Of a stretch of 64,000 nucleotides of DNA, positions 1 to 31,261 are shown in pieces (positions within the stretch are counted from its first letter, which is position 1; every line of letters starts with the position of its first letter). The position numbers and the translations under genes are program-made. The stretch covers positions 29,426,290-29,490,289 of the forward strand of contig NC_135356.1 in NCBI RefSeq assembly GCF_051622035.1. The letters run 5' to 3'. This DNA is from Arctopsyche grandis (Eukaryota; Arthropoda; Insecta; Trichoptera; Hydropsychidae). The notes under the pieces were generated by a model. It worked only from the letters and a program-made list of their open reading frames with translations, made no database searches and was not told the DNA's origin.

Positions 1-760
1 AACTTAGTATCGGTTACTGAAATTCTTATCGATACTATGTAAATTTTTTTCAAATTTTTAAGTTGAACGGAAATGGTACCTCCCCTTATAGGTGTCCTCT
101 TTTTATATGTTTTTGAATTCAATCATCTCCCAAACCGCTAACCGAATCAGACTCAGAATTTTTTTACATATAATATTCATATCTAGAAGTTTAAGCTTAA
201 TACCAAGTTATGTATAAAATTTGGTAAGCATCCGGCAACCGGAAGTGGCAGTTTACTCTTGTTCCATTTTTCTTCCACTATTTTTTTCGACCCCTTAAAC
301 ATGTGTGCTCGTCACGAAAAAATTCAAGTATAATTCTTGTATCAATGTGATGAAAATAAAAAAAAAATCACTAAATTTAATAAACCGGAAGAGGGATTTT
401 TTCCTCTTAGAAAGGTCAAAAGTGTTGTGGCCACTATTATTTCCACACCCCTGAACGTATCAAGCTGATAATTTATATTTGTATTCTTTTTGTACTAACT
501 TAGACCTGATAAGGTTTTGGTCAGAATTCGTAAACCGGAAGTAGTATTTTTTTTTAAACAATATTTCATTATTTTATTTTGACCTTTTAAATTATTTTTA
601 TTTTCTTGATATTTAATGTGTATAATAATTATAGTGATTTTAAGTAATAAAAAAATTTCGAACAAAATCCGACAACCGGAAGTAGAACTTTTGTCTTGTG
701 TAAGTTTCCCTACCTTTGAGCTCAATTTGTATCGAAAATGCTCTCATAATCGGTATGTGT
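1..760. repeat. Dispersed AT-rich repeat, copy 1
   Basis: No gene is seen here. From about 110 to 530 the text aligns by eye with 58380-58790. Shared words include CACCCCTGAACGTATCAAG, GATAAGGTTTTGGTCAGAA and TGTGTGCTCGTCACGA (GTGTGCTTTTCACGA in the other copy). The phrase ACCGGAAGT recurs several times inside the unit. No coding potential is visible. It is probably part of a DNA-transposon interior, because the second copy lies between inverted ends at 57859 and 59344. Positions 760-1220 show nothing recognisable. Confidence 0.6.
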
Positions 761-1220
761 GAACGTGTATAATAATGTTCATATATTAATATTTCTCATA
801 AATATTTAAAATTTAATGAAAAAGGAGACTATATTTGATAGATCATATTTTTCATTTCTAGAGATGTTTACAAAATGTGAGAAATCACATGTACATTTTT
901 CAAGAGCACATAATTGATAACGAATTGGTAACAAACAATTAATTATATCCCAAATTAATACAATGTAGGTTAGTATTGCATATCATTCTAGTCCAAATAT
1001 TCGTTGATTAATTATTTGATAAATAAGTCTACTATTATCTCATTTAGATACGAAGAAACGTTTGTGTGTTTGTGTGTCAAAAAAAAAACCCAATGTGAAT
1101 TCTATTTACATATGTACACACTGATTACCCAAATATAATACATAATGTGTACAGACAAATATAATATCATGAACTTTAATTGCATTATATATTGTTAATT
1201 GCAAATATTTAATTTGACAG

Positions 1221-4142
1221 ATCACGACTCAATATACCGTTGTTTACAAAGTGAAGATGAAGCGCCGACGAGTCCCCAAGAATACACACCACTATTGCCG
1301 AGATATAATCGGACGAGGTCGAGAACATGGCAACCGGTATTTGTCTGCATCATGCTTATGATCTTCTTGCTGGGAGCAATAATTGGAATATATTTACTCA
1401 TTGAAGAAGGTATAAAGTTCACGGTGTAAATGTACGGGCGTTATTTTTTAATTTTTTAAGTAAGAATCGTCTCGTCATAGACTCGTCATTTTGGACATTC
1501 GATACTCAAATTTCAGGCTGCCTAATCCGCAATACTCTACTAATAATATTAGGAAAAGAAGTAAGGCAAGGAGATACCATCTCACCCAAGTTATTCAATG
1601 CGGTACTTGTGGGAGTTTTCAGGAACTTGGAATGAGATACAGCAGGAGTAAAATCAACAGTCGTTTCTTGAATCATCTTCGGTTCGCAGACGATATAGTT
1701 TTAATAGCTCGCGATCCAGCTGATCTACTTAGACAGCATAACACAGCTGGACAGGGAAAGTAGGAAAGTAGGATTAAAAATTATCGTAGATAAGACCAAA
1801 CCAATGTTCAATAGTTATTGCATGCCTGATAGCATCTCATTAGATAATAAACCAGTAGAAGTAGTAAATAATTATTAATATTTAGGTCAAATAATTGACA
1901 TGTCCGGTAGTAAAGACGAAGAGATAGAGAGACGTATGCAATTAGGATGGAGTGCATTTGGACGAATGAATGTTGTTTTTAAATCAAAAATGCTGCTCTG
2001 TCTGAAGAAAAAGATCTTCGATCAATGCGTTTTGCCAGCGATGACGTATGAATGTGAAACTTGGACACTGAACGCCAAGATGCTACACAAAGTCCAATGT
2101 ACTCAAAGAATTATGGAATGTTGTATGCCCAGTATACCGAGGAAAGACAGGAAGTGGAACACGTGGGTGAGATGTATGACAAAGGTAGTGGACATAGTCA
2201 ATAGAGAAAAGAGATCGAAATGGCAATGGGCGGGTCACGTGGACGTGATGAAAGGTGGACAAAATAAGTGCTTGAATGGTACCCGAGAGAATGCAAAGGG
2301 GTAAAAGGAAGACCGCAGAGAAGATGGGTAGACGAAGTTAGGAAAATGTGTGAGGTGAGATGGATGAGATTTTCGCAAAACATAGACGACTTGATGCGTG
2401 TTGGAGAGGCCTTCATCCAGCGGTGGATGGTGAGCGGCTGTAAATAATGATGACGATGATGATATGAACTTAATTCGAGCTTAAATGAAAAAGAGGAAAA
2501 TTTACCGGTAACTACCGATGGCGAAATTTTGACAATTTGCGTTAAAAAATTCGTAGTTTTTACATACGTATGTACGTACATATATATGCAGAAGATTCTT
2601 ACCTAAAAGATCCTTCGCATATATGAATATTTTTCGCTCTGTATGTATTATATGTAAGTAATACGTAACGAAACTTGTAGACGAGCAACATCTATTTGGT
2701 TTCAGATAAAGAATGGCCTGTGAACATAGCTTTCGATATGATATCAAGAACCGGTTGGAGTGCTAGATCACCGAAAAGGGCCTTAGAATTACTCTCCGTT
2801 CAACCCGCAACTCACGTCGTGATAAGTCATTCTAATACCGAAAGTTGTGGAAACTTTGTAGAGTGTCAAAAGATTCTATTAGATATGCAGGTACGTTGTT
2901 GTTGCTGTTCGATATGTTTATATTTCAAAATATAATAATACGTGTGTGTGTGTGTATTGTTTTAGGATACATATCAAAATCTTCCGAAAAATATGTCCGA
3001 TTTGCCGTTCAATTTTTTATTTGGAAACGACGGTGAAACGTACGAAGGCCGAGGGTGGAGTTATGCTGGTGAAATCGATCCTGCCATTAATAATAAATCA
3101 ATTTGTTTAGGTGTAATAGGTAATTGTCAAATTATTACACGGCATATTTAGGTAATTTATCAAATTATTCATATACATATTTTGCACTAGAAAAGTATTC
3201 AGTCACTGCACAACGTTATCGGGTATTGTTAATACGTCAGTACCTCACTTTACGATGGATTTTTAATGGTCTATTATTAAGTTGGGAGTAGTCCATTGGC
3301 TGTGCTACCATTGAAAAAAAAATGTATATGTTACAGTTGAAGTGTATCTTCCAGTTGTAATATATTGTGTCTAGTTGGAATATATTCCATCAAACCTGGT
3401 AACAACTGCGGTTATAGTTTCTGAGGATAAAATTGGAGAATACGATACCTCGATTTTGTCAATTTAAAATACGTATTATCTGGTCGAAGCGCAACTGTCG
3501 CATTCACTCATTATATATATGATATATATTGTCGCATTCACTCAATATATACATATATCGAAGAAAGGAATGGCAACAAAAATAGGGTTTCGGGTGTACA
3601 GCCCTCTTAACATCGACAGTTAACTTTACAAGATTTGTCAGAAAGGTTTTCTCATTTAAAACTAAACTGACCAATTTAATCAATCATTAACTGCTACAAG
3701 GCAAAGCAGATTTTCTAAATTTTATCTAAAATTGAAACTGACCCTTGGAATTTGTATGAAATGAATAATATAGAATTCGTTTTACGGCAATCTTTTCATG
3801 AATATACTTTATAAAACATATATCGGTCGTAAAGCGAAGTATTGGCGTTCTCATTTAAAAGATTTCAATCACTGATTCTGCACCAAGCTTTATAAACCAT
3901 GCTTTATAAACAAAGCCGCAAAAGGAAAATGATCTCATAAATTAAATTCATTTTTTCCAGGCAATTTCGTCGAATCGTATCCATCGCCGAAGCAACTGAA
4001 GGAGGTGAAAGCCTTCATTGACGAATCTATTCGACGTAGAAAATTATCAGCGACATACAATCTCATAGGACGATCGTTTAACGGCACGCCTACAAATCTA
4101 TTCGACGTTGTTTCAAAATGGACACATTGGCATGACGACTAG
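1221..4142 (+). CDS. Membrane-anchored peptidoglycan recognition protein (PGRP), 5'-partial
   Basis: Four exons: 1221-1409, 2706-2890, 2966-3119 and 3961-4142 (stop TAG). Splice sites are GT-AG and the phases agree (2+708 nt, 235 residues visible). The first exon enters in mid-codon after TTTGACAG, so the start lies upstream and was not found. Order: a polar cytoplasmic segment, one transmembrane helix (VFVCIMLMIFLLGAIIGIYL), then the PGRP/amidase-2 fold. Family landmarks are TGWSAR (usually REEWGA), THVVISHS, the disulfide Cys in TESCGNFVEC, YEGRGW, CLGVIGNF and the C-terminal WTHWH. The zinc-binding His of the usual GHR motif is Arg here (LIGRSFNG), and the later Cys/Ser site reads TPTN. 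This suggests a non-catalytic receptor of the PGRP-LC/LA/LF kind that binds peptidoglycan at the cell surface and signals to the Imd pathway. The type II topology is inferred. The family call is firm; orthology to one Drosophila gene is not claimed. Confidence 0.9.
1546..2462 (+). mobile_element. RTE-type LINE fragment (RT C-terminal half), degenerate
   Basis: Lies in the PGRP intron 1410-2705. Broken frames carry [18 protein letters not shown], [10 protein letters not shown] (RT catalytic FADD box), a [13 protein letters not shown] motif and KWQWAGHV, matching the better copy at 27476-28846. Stops and indels interrupt it, for example near 1763 and 1877. The 3' end runs into GATGACGATGATGAT, the trinucleotide tail typical of RTE elements. 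It is 5'-truncated and dead. Confidence 0.88.
3405..3606 (+). repeat. 3' fragment of the TTAA-flanked GAGGGCTGGA element
   Basis: Matches the right half of the element at 29904-30520: TTTTGTCAATTTAAAATA, TATTATCTGGTC, GTCGCATTCACTCA, GGCAACAAAA, and the end CAGCCCTC followed by TTAA at 3607-3610. It lies in the last PGRP intron. The left end was not found. The (TA) array of the other copy is represented here only by short TATATA runs. Confidence 0.7.
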
Positions 4143-4421
4143 GTATTACTGAATACATTATACGATCCGATATTTAATAATATGCGCCAAAATATGATGA
4201 ATTTGCTGTTTTTATGCATAAATATTACACTTATTTGCTGCAAGTGTTGTTATATAATATATCCACGAGATGTTGTATTGTGTTGCGAAGCGTGTCAAAT
4301 TGAATTGTTTGAAATTTCAGACCAAACTTTGCGATGACCTGTTGTTGTATGTACATATTTACTATGTATGTTGAGTGTGCATGTCTTATAAATTGTATAT
4401 ATGTATGTTTTTCATTCCAAA

Positions 4422-4555
4422 TCACCCCTTTTTCATTTCAAATTAAACCTTTTTCATTTCCCCTTTCATGACCCCTTTTCAATGTCAATTTGAAATGAAA
4501 AAAAGGTCAATTTGAAATGAAAAAGCGTCAATTTGAGATGAAAAAGGGTTAATTG
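4422..4555. repeat. 21-bp minisatellite in inverted arrangement
   Basis: About three units in reverse orientation (CCTTTTTCATTTCAAATT type) are followed by about three in forward orientation (GGTCAATTTGAAATGAAAAA). The two halves could pair as a long hairpin. The same unit occurs at 44057-44095 and 53196-53450. It lies just 3' of the PGRP stop codon and so may fall within its 3' UTR. Confidence 0.75.
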
Positions 4556-5990
4556 TTTGTTGTTTTCTTAATTTTATGTATATTTTACAGTATCTTGCAA
4601 TGCAACGAAGACAGAACGTGTGCCAAAAGTTATTATATTATTTTTAATCTATTTTAAGGAAGAGTGTGAAATAAATAAGTTACCATTTTTATACAAAATG
4701 TTATATTATATAATAGAATATGTGACCTAAACTAATTTTTTTAAAATTGAGAATGTAAATAATCTACGCACAACATATTGTTAATATTAAAATACAATCG
4801 CATACGAGAATTTGCACGAGATAATTAGACGAAGCATTTATTTTGTTGGAATTGATGGTGAATTTATATATTGTTGAGCATGAGTGTCATCGAAGGCATA
4901 AAAGATACTAAATATAGTACCTTCTTATATTTTAAATTCACTTGTTAGTATTTATTCTGACATCACTCGGGTCTTATTATATGTAAATATACCTCGTATT
5001 GATATTGGGTCTATTATGAAACTCGATATCCCAAGACTTAGAGCCATATTAGAGAAGTAGAAGAACTTAGATACAGACTTTGTATATGAAATATAAGTGA
5101 AATATGTCCATATGTGTATGCATCGATTGAATTGACCTTGTATATAATATGTATTGATAGAATAGTCAAAAAATGGACCTTGATATAATGCGGTACTTGA
5201 GTTCGGGAAATTATATTGCCCTATAATATTATACGGGATGCCTTATATTATTATCAATGAAAGGAATCTCAATTTTCAATTTATTATTTCATCACTGTAA
5301 TCTGTAAATTTTTGAGCTTTATACCAGATTGCTATGTTTAATTTTGATGAAATATATATATATAAAGTAATTCTACAAAATAAGTCTAACCTTTGTAAGT
5401 AATATTTTGATGAGCAATTTTTGATGAACTTTTTATTTTTATTTTTGTATAATGTAAAACCAAATTTATAACGTTTGATAATACAAACAAAATTTGCAAC
5501 TATATGTTGTTATACTAAATCTTGTTGTACATATTTGTATGGGCTTTCTCTGTAGAACAATATCTATATGTATAAAGATGCGATGAAATAATACGGTAAG
5601 TGTATAATAAGTATTACAAAAAAAAAAGCATTTAAAACATACAAATAAATAAACTGCAAATTTTAATGGGTGTGCATATCTTATCCTTCGCTATTGTTTT
5701 ATTCCTTATCTATAGGGCAAAATTTTACTCATCCTGATTAGTTCCAAATAGATGGGTTCCAAAGTCTTAGCCGGTTTGTCGTTTGTCCTTGTTTGAAGCA
5801 TGCGTTATTTGTAGTATAGTTATTATCAAATATCAATTAATTAATATTCCGTTCTCATCTACTATGTACATATGTATATAAAGATAAATGTTTGTTCTTT
5901 AATTTGTTTGTCCACTATGCAAATTTATAGTTTTCAATTATAGTCTTATATTAATTTGATTATATTTCTTAAAAATTTAATATTTTGTAA
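4556..5990. other. Intergenic AT-rich sequence, no gene seen
   Basis: No ORF resembles a protein family. AATAAATAAG near 4671 could serve as a polyadenylation signal for the PGRP transcript; this is inference. Short TA-rich runs, for example 5350-5365, are the only other structure. Confidence 0.5.
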
Positions 5991-6026
5991 GGTAATAAAA
6001 CAAGCCATTTATTTCCTTCTTCTTCT

Positions 6027-7211
6027 TCATGTGCCATGTCCGCCTAGAACGTAGGCAACTAGATGTCCCTTTCTTATTTTGTCCATTGCTGCTCGGAATA
6101 GTGCTCGGGTGCTGAGGCCGTACCACTGCCGAAGATTCTTTAGCCATGATGTTTTCCTCCTGCCCCGACTGCGTTGGCCTACGATTTTCCCCTGGATTAT
6201 TAGGCGCAGGAGATCGTATTTTTCGTTCCGCATCACGTGTCCGAAGTACTCCAATTTACGTCTTTTCACACTTTTGAGCACTTCGACATGTTTTCCCGTC
6301 AGGGCAAGCACCTCGGCATCGGTACGACGCGCCATCCATGAGATTCTCAGCATCCTTCTGTATGTCCACATCTCAAATGCCTCTAGTTTCTTGCATGTGG
6401 CATCCGTCAGGATCCATGCTTCTGTCCCATACAGAAGGATGCTGAAAACGTAGCATCGTAGATGTCTCAGTCTGAGTGCTATACTGAGATCACGTGTGGT
6501 TAGGACTTTTTTCAATTTCAAGAATGTAGCTCTTGCTTGCTCCACTCTAACGCGAAATTCCTTTCCACTTTCACACGTTTCACCCAGATAGCACCCAAGA
6601 TATCTAAAACCATCCACTCTCTCCACCACGCTGTTATTGATCTGTAAATGAGAGCTGACCGTATCGTGCGACGACTTGCTGAATATCATCCATTTGGTCT
6701 TTTTTGTATTCAGCTTCAACCCCGCCCTAGAGCTATGCACAAAAACTGCGTCCAGTGTTGCCTGTAAGTCGTTGAAGTTCGTGGTCAGTAGTACTGTATC
6801 ATCCGCATACCAAATGTTATTAATTACTGTGCCATTCATTGTAATTCCGGAATCTATCTCTTCCAAGGCTTCAGCAATAATATTTTCTGAATATAAATTA
6901 AACAGTAGCGGTGATAGCACACATCCTTGCCGGACTCCCTTCATTATTCTTACGCTCTCTGTTGTATCACGGTCGACGCGTACTACGGCCGTCTGATACC
7001 AGTAGAGATTACCAATTAGCCGAATATCTCTTTTGTCTAACCGTAGCTGTGATAGTATTTCAATCAGTTTATTATGTCGCACATTATCAAATGCCTTTTC
7101 GTAGTCTATGAAACATGCATATACATCGACGTTCATATCCAGACATCGCTGCGTTAGCACCTGTATTCTAAATAATGCTTCTCTTGTACCGAAACCGTTT
7201 TTAAAACCAAT
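6027..7211 (-). CDS. LINE reverse transcriptase (RTE/BovB-like), 5'-truncated but open
   Basis: Continuous frame of about 394 residues from the 5' truncation point (in-frame TAA at 7212-7214) to a stop at 6027. RT motifs in order: GFGTREALF-like, FIDYEKAFDNVRH (motif A), GVRQGCVLSPLLFN (motif B), IWYADDTVLL (catalytic YADD, motif C), GFRYLGCYLG, then the C-terminal LLYGTEAWIL and RRKLEYFGHVMR. The APE-type endonuclease half is missing, as in normal 5' truncation of a LINE insertion. Downstream of the stop the - strand reads CATGAAGAAGAAGAAGG, a (GAA)n tail fitting RTE-clade 3' ends. Absence of stops suggests a recent insertion. It differs clearly from the FADD-type elements elsewhere in the window. 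Confidence 0.9.
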   Translation of the reverse strand: MGFKNGFGTREALFRIQVLTQRCLDMNVDVYACFIDYEKAFDNVRHNKLIEILSQLRLDKRDIRLIGNLYWYQTAVVRVDRDTTESVRIMKGVRQGCVLSPLLFNLYSENIIAEALEEIDSGITMNGTVINNIWYADDTVLLTTNFNDLQATLDAVFVHSSRAGLKLNTKKTKWMIFSKSSHDTVSSHLQINNSVVERVDGFRYLGCYLGETCESGKEFRVRVEQARATFLKLKKVLTTRDLSIALRLRHLRCYVFSILLYGTEAWILTDATCKKLEAFEMWTYRRMLRISWMARRTDAEVLALTGKHVEVLKSVKRRKLEYFGHVMRNEKYDLLRLIIQGKIVGQRSRGRRKTSWLKNLRQWYGLSTRALFRAAMDKIRKGHLVAYVLGGHGT

Positions 7212-9079
7212 TTATTTCCGACCGGGCTAAATGAGCCTTTCAGTTCTATATTTGGTTATAAAAATACGCGTGTACTGATTTCTTATTAATATATGTTTTT
7301 AAATACTACTCTGAAAATATATTCTCAGATATCCAGAACCAACTTAAAATTTTAGTTCAACGGAAGACTTAAAAAATGCATATAATATATTTTTATTTTT
7401 CTAAATCGCCCTGCTGGATTATTCAATGGATTCAGAACAGAATCAATAAAATGTTTCAACATTAAATAGCTCAAATAATTAATAATTTTTACAAAAATGG
7501 ATACATTCACCGTATTTGTTGATTGCAACTTACTATATTGATACATAATTGAATACGTGCTGCGAATAAAGTGGTAACTAACAAAGGTTGTATTTTACAG
7601 AATTCAATAAAAACACTAGGTTCATTCAGTGTTGATATATTTAATAGTTATTTTGAAATCAAAATATATATTTTCATACAAATAACTTTATAAAAATCAA
7701 TAATTACCAAAGTATATTTAAAACACTATGAACTTGTGGAATAACGTGGTCCTCGAATGCAGTTACAACGTTATTCCACAATTCTTATATAAAACATACA
7801 AACATTAACGAATATGGACAGGTTGACCTCTCTAGACATGTAGACATTTGAAACAAATATTAGTTACCACCTTATTCGTGGCACATATTCAACTATTGTA
7901 CGTATAATATTGTTTTTAACTTAAAATTGATATAATAATTATATTTACATTTTATTCTATTGTATTATCAAAAATTTATAATAACTTACCGATGGATTTG
8001 GTGATATTTTAAAATAGATTTTTAATTTTCTATCCATCTATGTACATACGTATAATTACTTGGAGTTTTAAACAAATCTAGAATATTGATTATATGTATA
8101 TAATACGAAAATAACTAAGTTATAGTCAACATTTCAAAAAAATTTCATATCCCCAGTACATACATATGAACAGTACAAAAGTTAGGTATTGCACATTTAT
8201 ACATGAGTTCAGTGATTTATATGTTTTACATTTTATTAATATTATATGTATTAACCTTTGCAGTGATTTAATATTTTTTCATATGTATTCAGAGCTGGCT
8301 CGTTGTTTGGCACACACAGGCGTCGTAAAAGAAAGGGCGCCTAAAATATTTCGAAAAATGTTATAAATATTTCGATGACCGTAGAACGAAACATTAATAC
8401 ACAAAATTTTTCATACACCGTCATGCTTTTGCCTTATTATTAGAATAACCATCTGATTTATAATATTTAGAAAGCATTTTACTAAAAGCTAAAAATTTTT
8501 GTAATTTTCAATACTTTTTCAGTTAATTTAACAAATTTACAAAATTTTGTTCGATCTCTATTTTCCTTTGTGTATTTTTATTTTGCATTGCATTTCTTTT
8601 TGTATTGTATTGTGCATTTTTATTTTGTATTGTATTTGATTATGTTTAGGCACCAAAGCGCAAAAATTCACAAGCCGATTCTCTCTGTATATATGTATAT
8701 ATATTAATTTCTTTATATTGTATTTCATTTAAAGGATAATTATAAATTCAATATAGCAAAATTTGTCACATACATAGTTCAATTATCACTATCGAAGACT
8801 TGTAATTGTAAACAGTCTAAATATATTAGCCATACATACGTGTATATATGTATGTATCATACATAGATAAATATAGTGAATATGTATCTATTATACATAT
8901 GTAGATACTTCCTGTAAAATTGTTTTGTTATTGCATTTATAAAGATTTGCTTAAAAGTGCTTTTTAGCACATTTTTAAAATTTTACACTATTTTTTACAT
9001 TTTATTTGAAAAATATTGAACGATCGAATCAAAAGTCATAATAAAATAAATAATTTTACATGAAATTATTTGTTCAAGA
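7212..9079. other. Intergenic AT-rich sequence, no gene seen
   Basis: I found no supported coding region, RNA gene or mobile element. TACATATGTA-type simple sequence is frequent near 8680-8900. This lies beyond the 3' end of the CRAL-TRIO gene, and AATAAAATAAATAA near 9040-9055 is on the wrong strand to be its polyadenylation signal. Confidence 0.5.
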
Positions 9080-25657
<16,578 letters not shown>

Positions 25658-26312
25658 TTTTATTGCACTATCAATGCTAAACTGAAATTGTCAACACCAT
25701 TAAAAACAATACTAGAACTATAGACTTGGACTAAAACATTGTTTTAATTGAACAATTGAATTTTCACCAGGATATGTCTTCCAGCGAAACTTAATTGAAA
25801 AATTAAAAATGTGTATAAATATCAAATATGAAGTACATATGTACATATATAAGTACTACATATATGAAAAATTGAAGTATTTTAAAATAAAATAAAACGT
25901 CTCACTTATCGTATTGTGAGTTATTCAAGTGTTGTATTAAAAAATAAATCAATTAAGTACTTACCTAATGAAATTCACAAAAACTGTGTAAATATTGAAA
26001 CGAAGCGTCTCGTTGTACTGGCAGTCGTAATGAAACTGATCGCACGATGGGAAGATTCTCTTCTATACCACTTCTTATGAAGTAAGAAAACAGACAGTAT
26101 ATGCGTTACGAAATGCGAGATCTTTTTATATACGGAAATGGTACACATGAATGTGTTCGCATAATATATAGTCAAATCATGTTGTATTTATTTTAATTTC
26201 ATTGTGTTGAAATTTTTAAGATACAAACGTATAGATTCATGACTTTTTATATATGAGAGAAAGCATATGGAGCGTATGCATGTAGATATGTATATGTACA
26301 TATGTATATTCG

Positions 26313-26706
26313 CGGTCTCCGTGACGGGCCGGAATGTGAAATTACCGAAAACGCAAATATCGGAAGGCATATATCGAAAATCGAAAGATCTTAAGTCGAA
26401 AGATCAAAAAAAAGGGTGCATGGTAAACGGCACATACTCACTTAATTTGCGCGAGCAGGATACAACAGGAACAAGAGGAACAGGCTTTTCCTCCCGTATT
26501 AATGTGCGAGCGCAGAATACGGGAGAAAAAGCCTGTTCCTCTTGTTCCTGTTGTATCCTGCTCGCGCAAATTAAGTGAGTATGTACCGTTTACCATGCAC
26601 CCTTTTTTTTTGATCTTTCGACTTAAGATCTTTCGATTTTCGATCTTTGCCTTCCGATATTTGCGTTTTCGGGCGTTTCACATTACGGCTCGTGAGGTAG
26701 ACCCGT
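26313..26706. mobile_element. Foldback element: giant near-perfect palindrome
   Basis: Two arms of about 190 bp. The left arm (26313-26510) includes ACGCAAATATCGGAAGGCA, AGATCTTAAGTCGAAAGATC, GGGTGCATGGTAAACGG, TTGCGCGAGCAGGATACAAC and AGGAACAAGAGGAACAGGC. All recur inverted in 26520-26706. The loop is under 15 bp. The outer ends read GGTCTCCGTGACGGG and, inverted, GGTCTACCTCACGAG. Not coding. A part copy is at 42881-43141. Confidence 0.9.
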
Positions 26707-26989
26707 ATATTCGATGCATTAATTCGTTGGATGAATCACAAGTTTCATTATGATGATCAACGTATCATTATTGTGATCAAAGGTACTGACAAATTAAAAC
26801 TTTCGCCGACTTAAAAAATATCCGGTGACTCTCGAAATTTATCTCGAAAAATGACATTGAAAATTGAGTTTTGACTCCTACATAGTAGCCCTAAGGTCAG
26901 CGACCTTAGCTGGTTGCTGAATTTCCAAAATCAAATAAATTGGTGGATATAATGTATTTATAAAATGAACTACCTACATATAATGTAAA

Positions 26990-28846
<1,857 letters not shown>

Positions 28847-28858
28847 TGATGATGATGA

Positions 28859-28859
<1 letters not shown>

Positions 28860-28931
<72 letters not shown>
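28860..28931. repeat. (TA)n microsatellite after the RTE tail
   Basis: About 72 bp of TA directly after GATGATGATGATGATGA. The next RTE fragment begins about 10 bp later. Confidence 0.95.
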
Positions 28932-28936
<5 letters not shown>

Positions 28937-28939
28937 AAT

Positions 28940-29320
28940 TGCTGCGATCCAGCTGACCTACTTAACAGACTAACACAGCTGGACAGGGAAAGAAGGAAAC
29001 TAGGATTAAAAATGAACGTGCACAGATGAGTCCAAACTAGTGTTAAATAGTTATTGCATGACTGATAGCATCTCATTAGATGATAAAACAGTAGAAGTAG
29101 TAAATAATTATTTATATTTAGGTCAAATAATTGACATGTCTGGTAGTATGAGATGAAGACATAAATAGACGTATGAAATTAGGATGGAGTACATTTGAAC
29201 GAATTAATGTTGTTTTAAAATCAAAAATGCAGTCTCTGACTGAAGAAAAAGATCTTCGATCAATGGGATTTGCCAGTGATGACGTATGGATGTGAAACTT
29301 GGACACTGAACGCCATTATC
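28940..29320 (+). mobile_element. RTE LINE fragment, degenerate, sense orientation
   Basis: Begins at GCGATCCAGCTGACCTACTT and continues through ATTGCATGACTGATAGCATC, TTATTTATATTTAGGTCAAA TAATTG and GTGAAACTTGGACACTGAAC GCCA. It corresponds to 28100-28470 of the neighbouring copy, with frameshifts. Confidence 0.85.
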
Positions 29321-29592
29321 TACAGCCACTCACCATCCACTGCTGGATGAAGGTCTCTCCAATACGCTTTCACTCGTCTTGCGCAACTCTCATCCATCTC
29401 ATCCCACACATTTTCCTCATTTCGTCTACCCATCTTCCCTGCGGTCTTCCTTTTACCCTTTTACATTCTCTCGGGTACCATTCTAGCGCTTCTTTTGTCC
29501 ACCTTTCATCCATTCTTCTAGCCACGTGGCCCGCCCATTGTCATTTCAATGTCTTTACTCTATCCACTATATCCACTACACTTGTAATACTT
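29320..29592 (-). mobile_element. RTE LINE 3' fragment, antisense
   Basis: CCACTGCTGGATGAAGGTCTC, TCTCGGGTACCATTC and GTGGCCCGCCCATTGTCATTTCAA are the reverse complement of the RTE 3' coding region (28600-28840). It joins the sense fragment at about 29320, making a head-to-head inversion. Confidence 0.85.
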
Positions 29593-29903
29593 AAAATATG
29601 AAATATTATAATAAAATTGTATAACAAGTTTGATGAGCAAAAGTGCTTTTGTAGTTTTTAGTGAAGCTCCTGTTAGTGTGATAATTATGTAGATAATCAT
29701 GTAGACTGCATTCACATTCACTTACAGAAATGTGAGAGGTCTGTCAAATGAAACGGTTTTCTTGAAATGCTTTTTGAGAATTTATTCAATGAATCATTTC
29801 TCTTTCATTTAGTTGCGGTTTTATTGACATGTTTATAATTTTTCCTTTTCGAGTTATCGAGTTTACAGGTCAATGTTTTTTTGTCCAGTATCTTTAGTAT
29901 TAA

Positions 29904-30520
<617 letters not shown>

Positions 30521-30524
30521 TTAA

Positions 30525-31261
30525 GCGCGCTTTTTAAATTTTAATGCTATTTAAATGTCCCTCTCCCTTCTTTGAATTTATCAATGCGACAACAAATGGC
30601 GCAATTTAAAAAAAATATTATTAAAACTGTTGAAAATAGGTGCCAGAACGCTGTGCAATTGATATGAGATAAGAAAGGATATATGTATACCATTTATTAA
30701 CAATGGAACTAAGTACTCTTAATGGAATTTGTATTTTATAATGAATCCATATCATTGCGTACTCGGAAGAAAATTTTCCAGTTAGTATGAAAACAGTCAG
30801 TGTTAAAAATGGAAAACAATTGTTGAAGAGATGTGTTGCAATTTAATTGTTTTTGAAATCATTTATAATATAATCAATAATTCTAATAGGCAAAATAAAA
30901 ATAAAACAAAGCTAGAAAGGGAGTGTTTCATTTATTGTAACATTCGCTTTCTAATTACATATATCAAGAAGTTCCTTGGATATAATATTTTCATACTCAT
31001 AATTTCTGCATTGAAAAATATGCCTAGGATAATTTGAACTGAAAATGTATATACATTTTTTATATGTACATATGTACATAAATCAAGTAATAATAGTGTG
31101 AAACATAATATTCCAAAAACATCAATTACAATTACATCTCATTTCTGTCACAGTAAGAATAATTATCATAACAAAAAAATCGAATATATGTTTGAGTTTT
31201 TAATATGTAGGTATATTTTAAAAAATTTTCTCACAATATCACAAATATTGAAATAAATCTA
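30525..31261. other. Intergenic sequence, no gene seen
   Basis: No supported feature; AT-rich, with TACATATGTACATA simple sequence near 31068. Confidence 0.5.
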
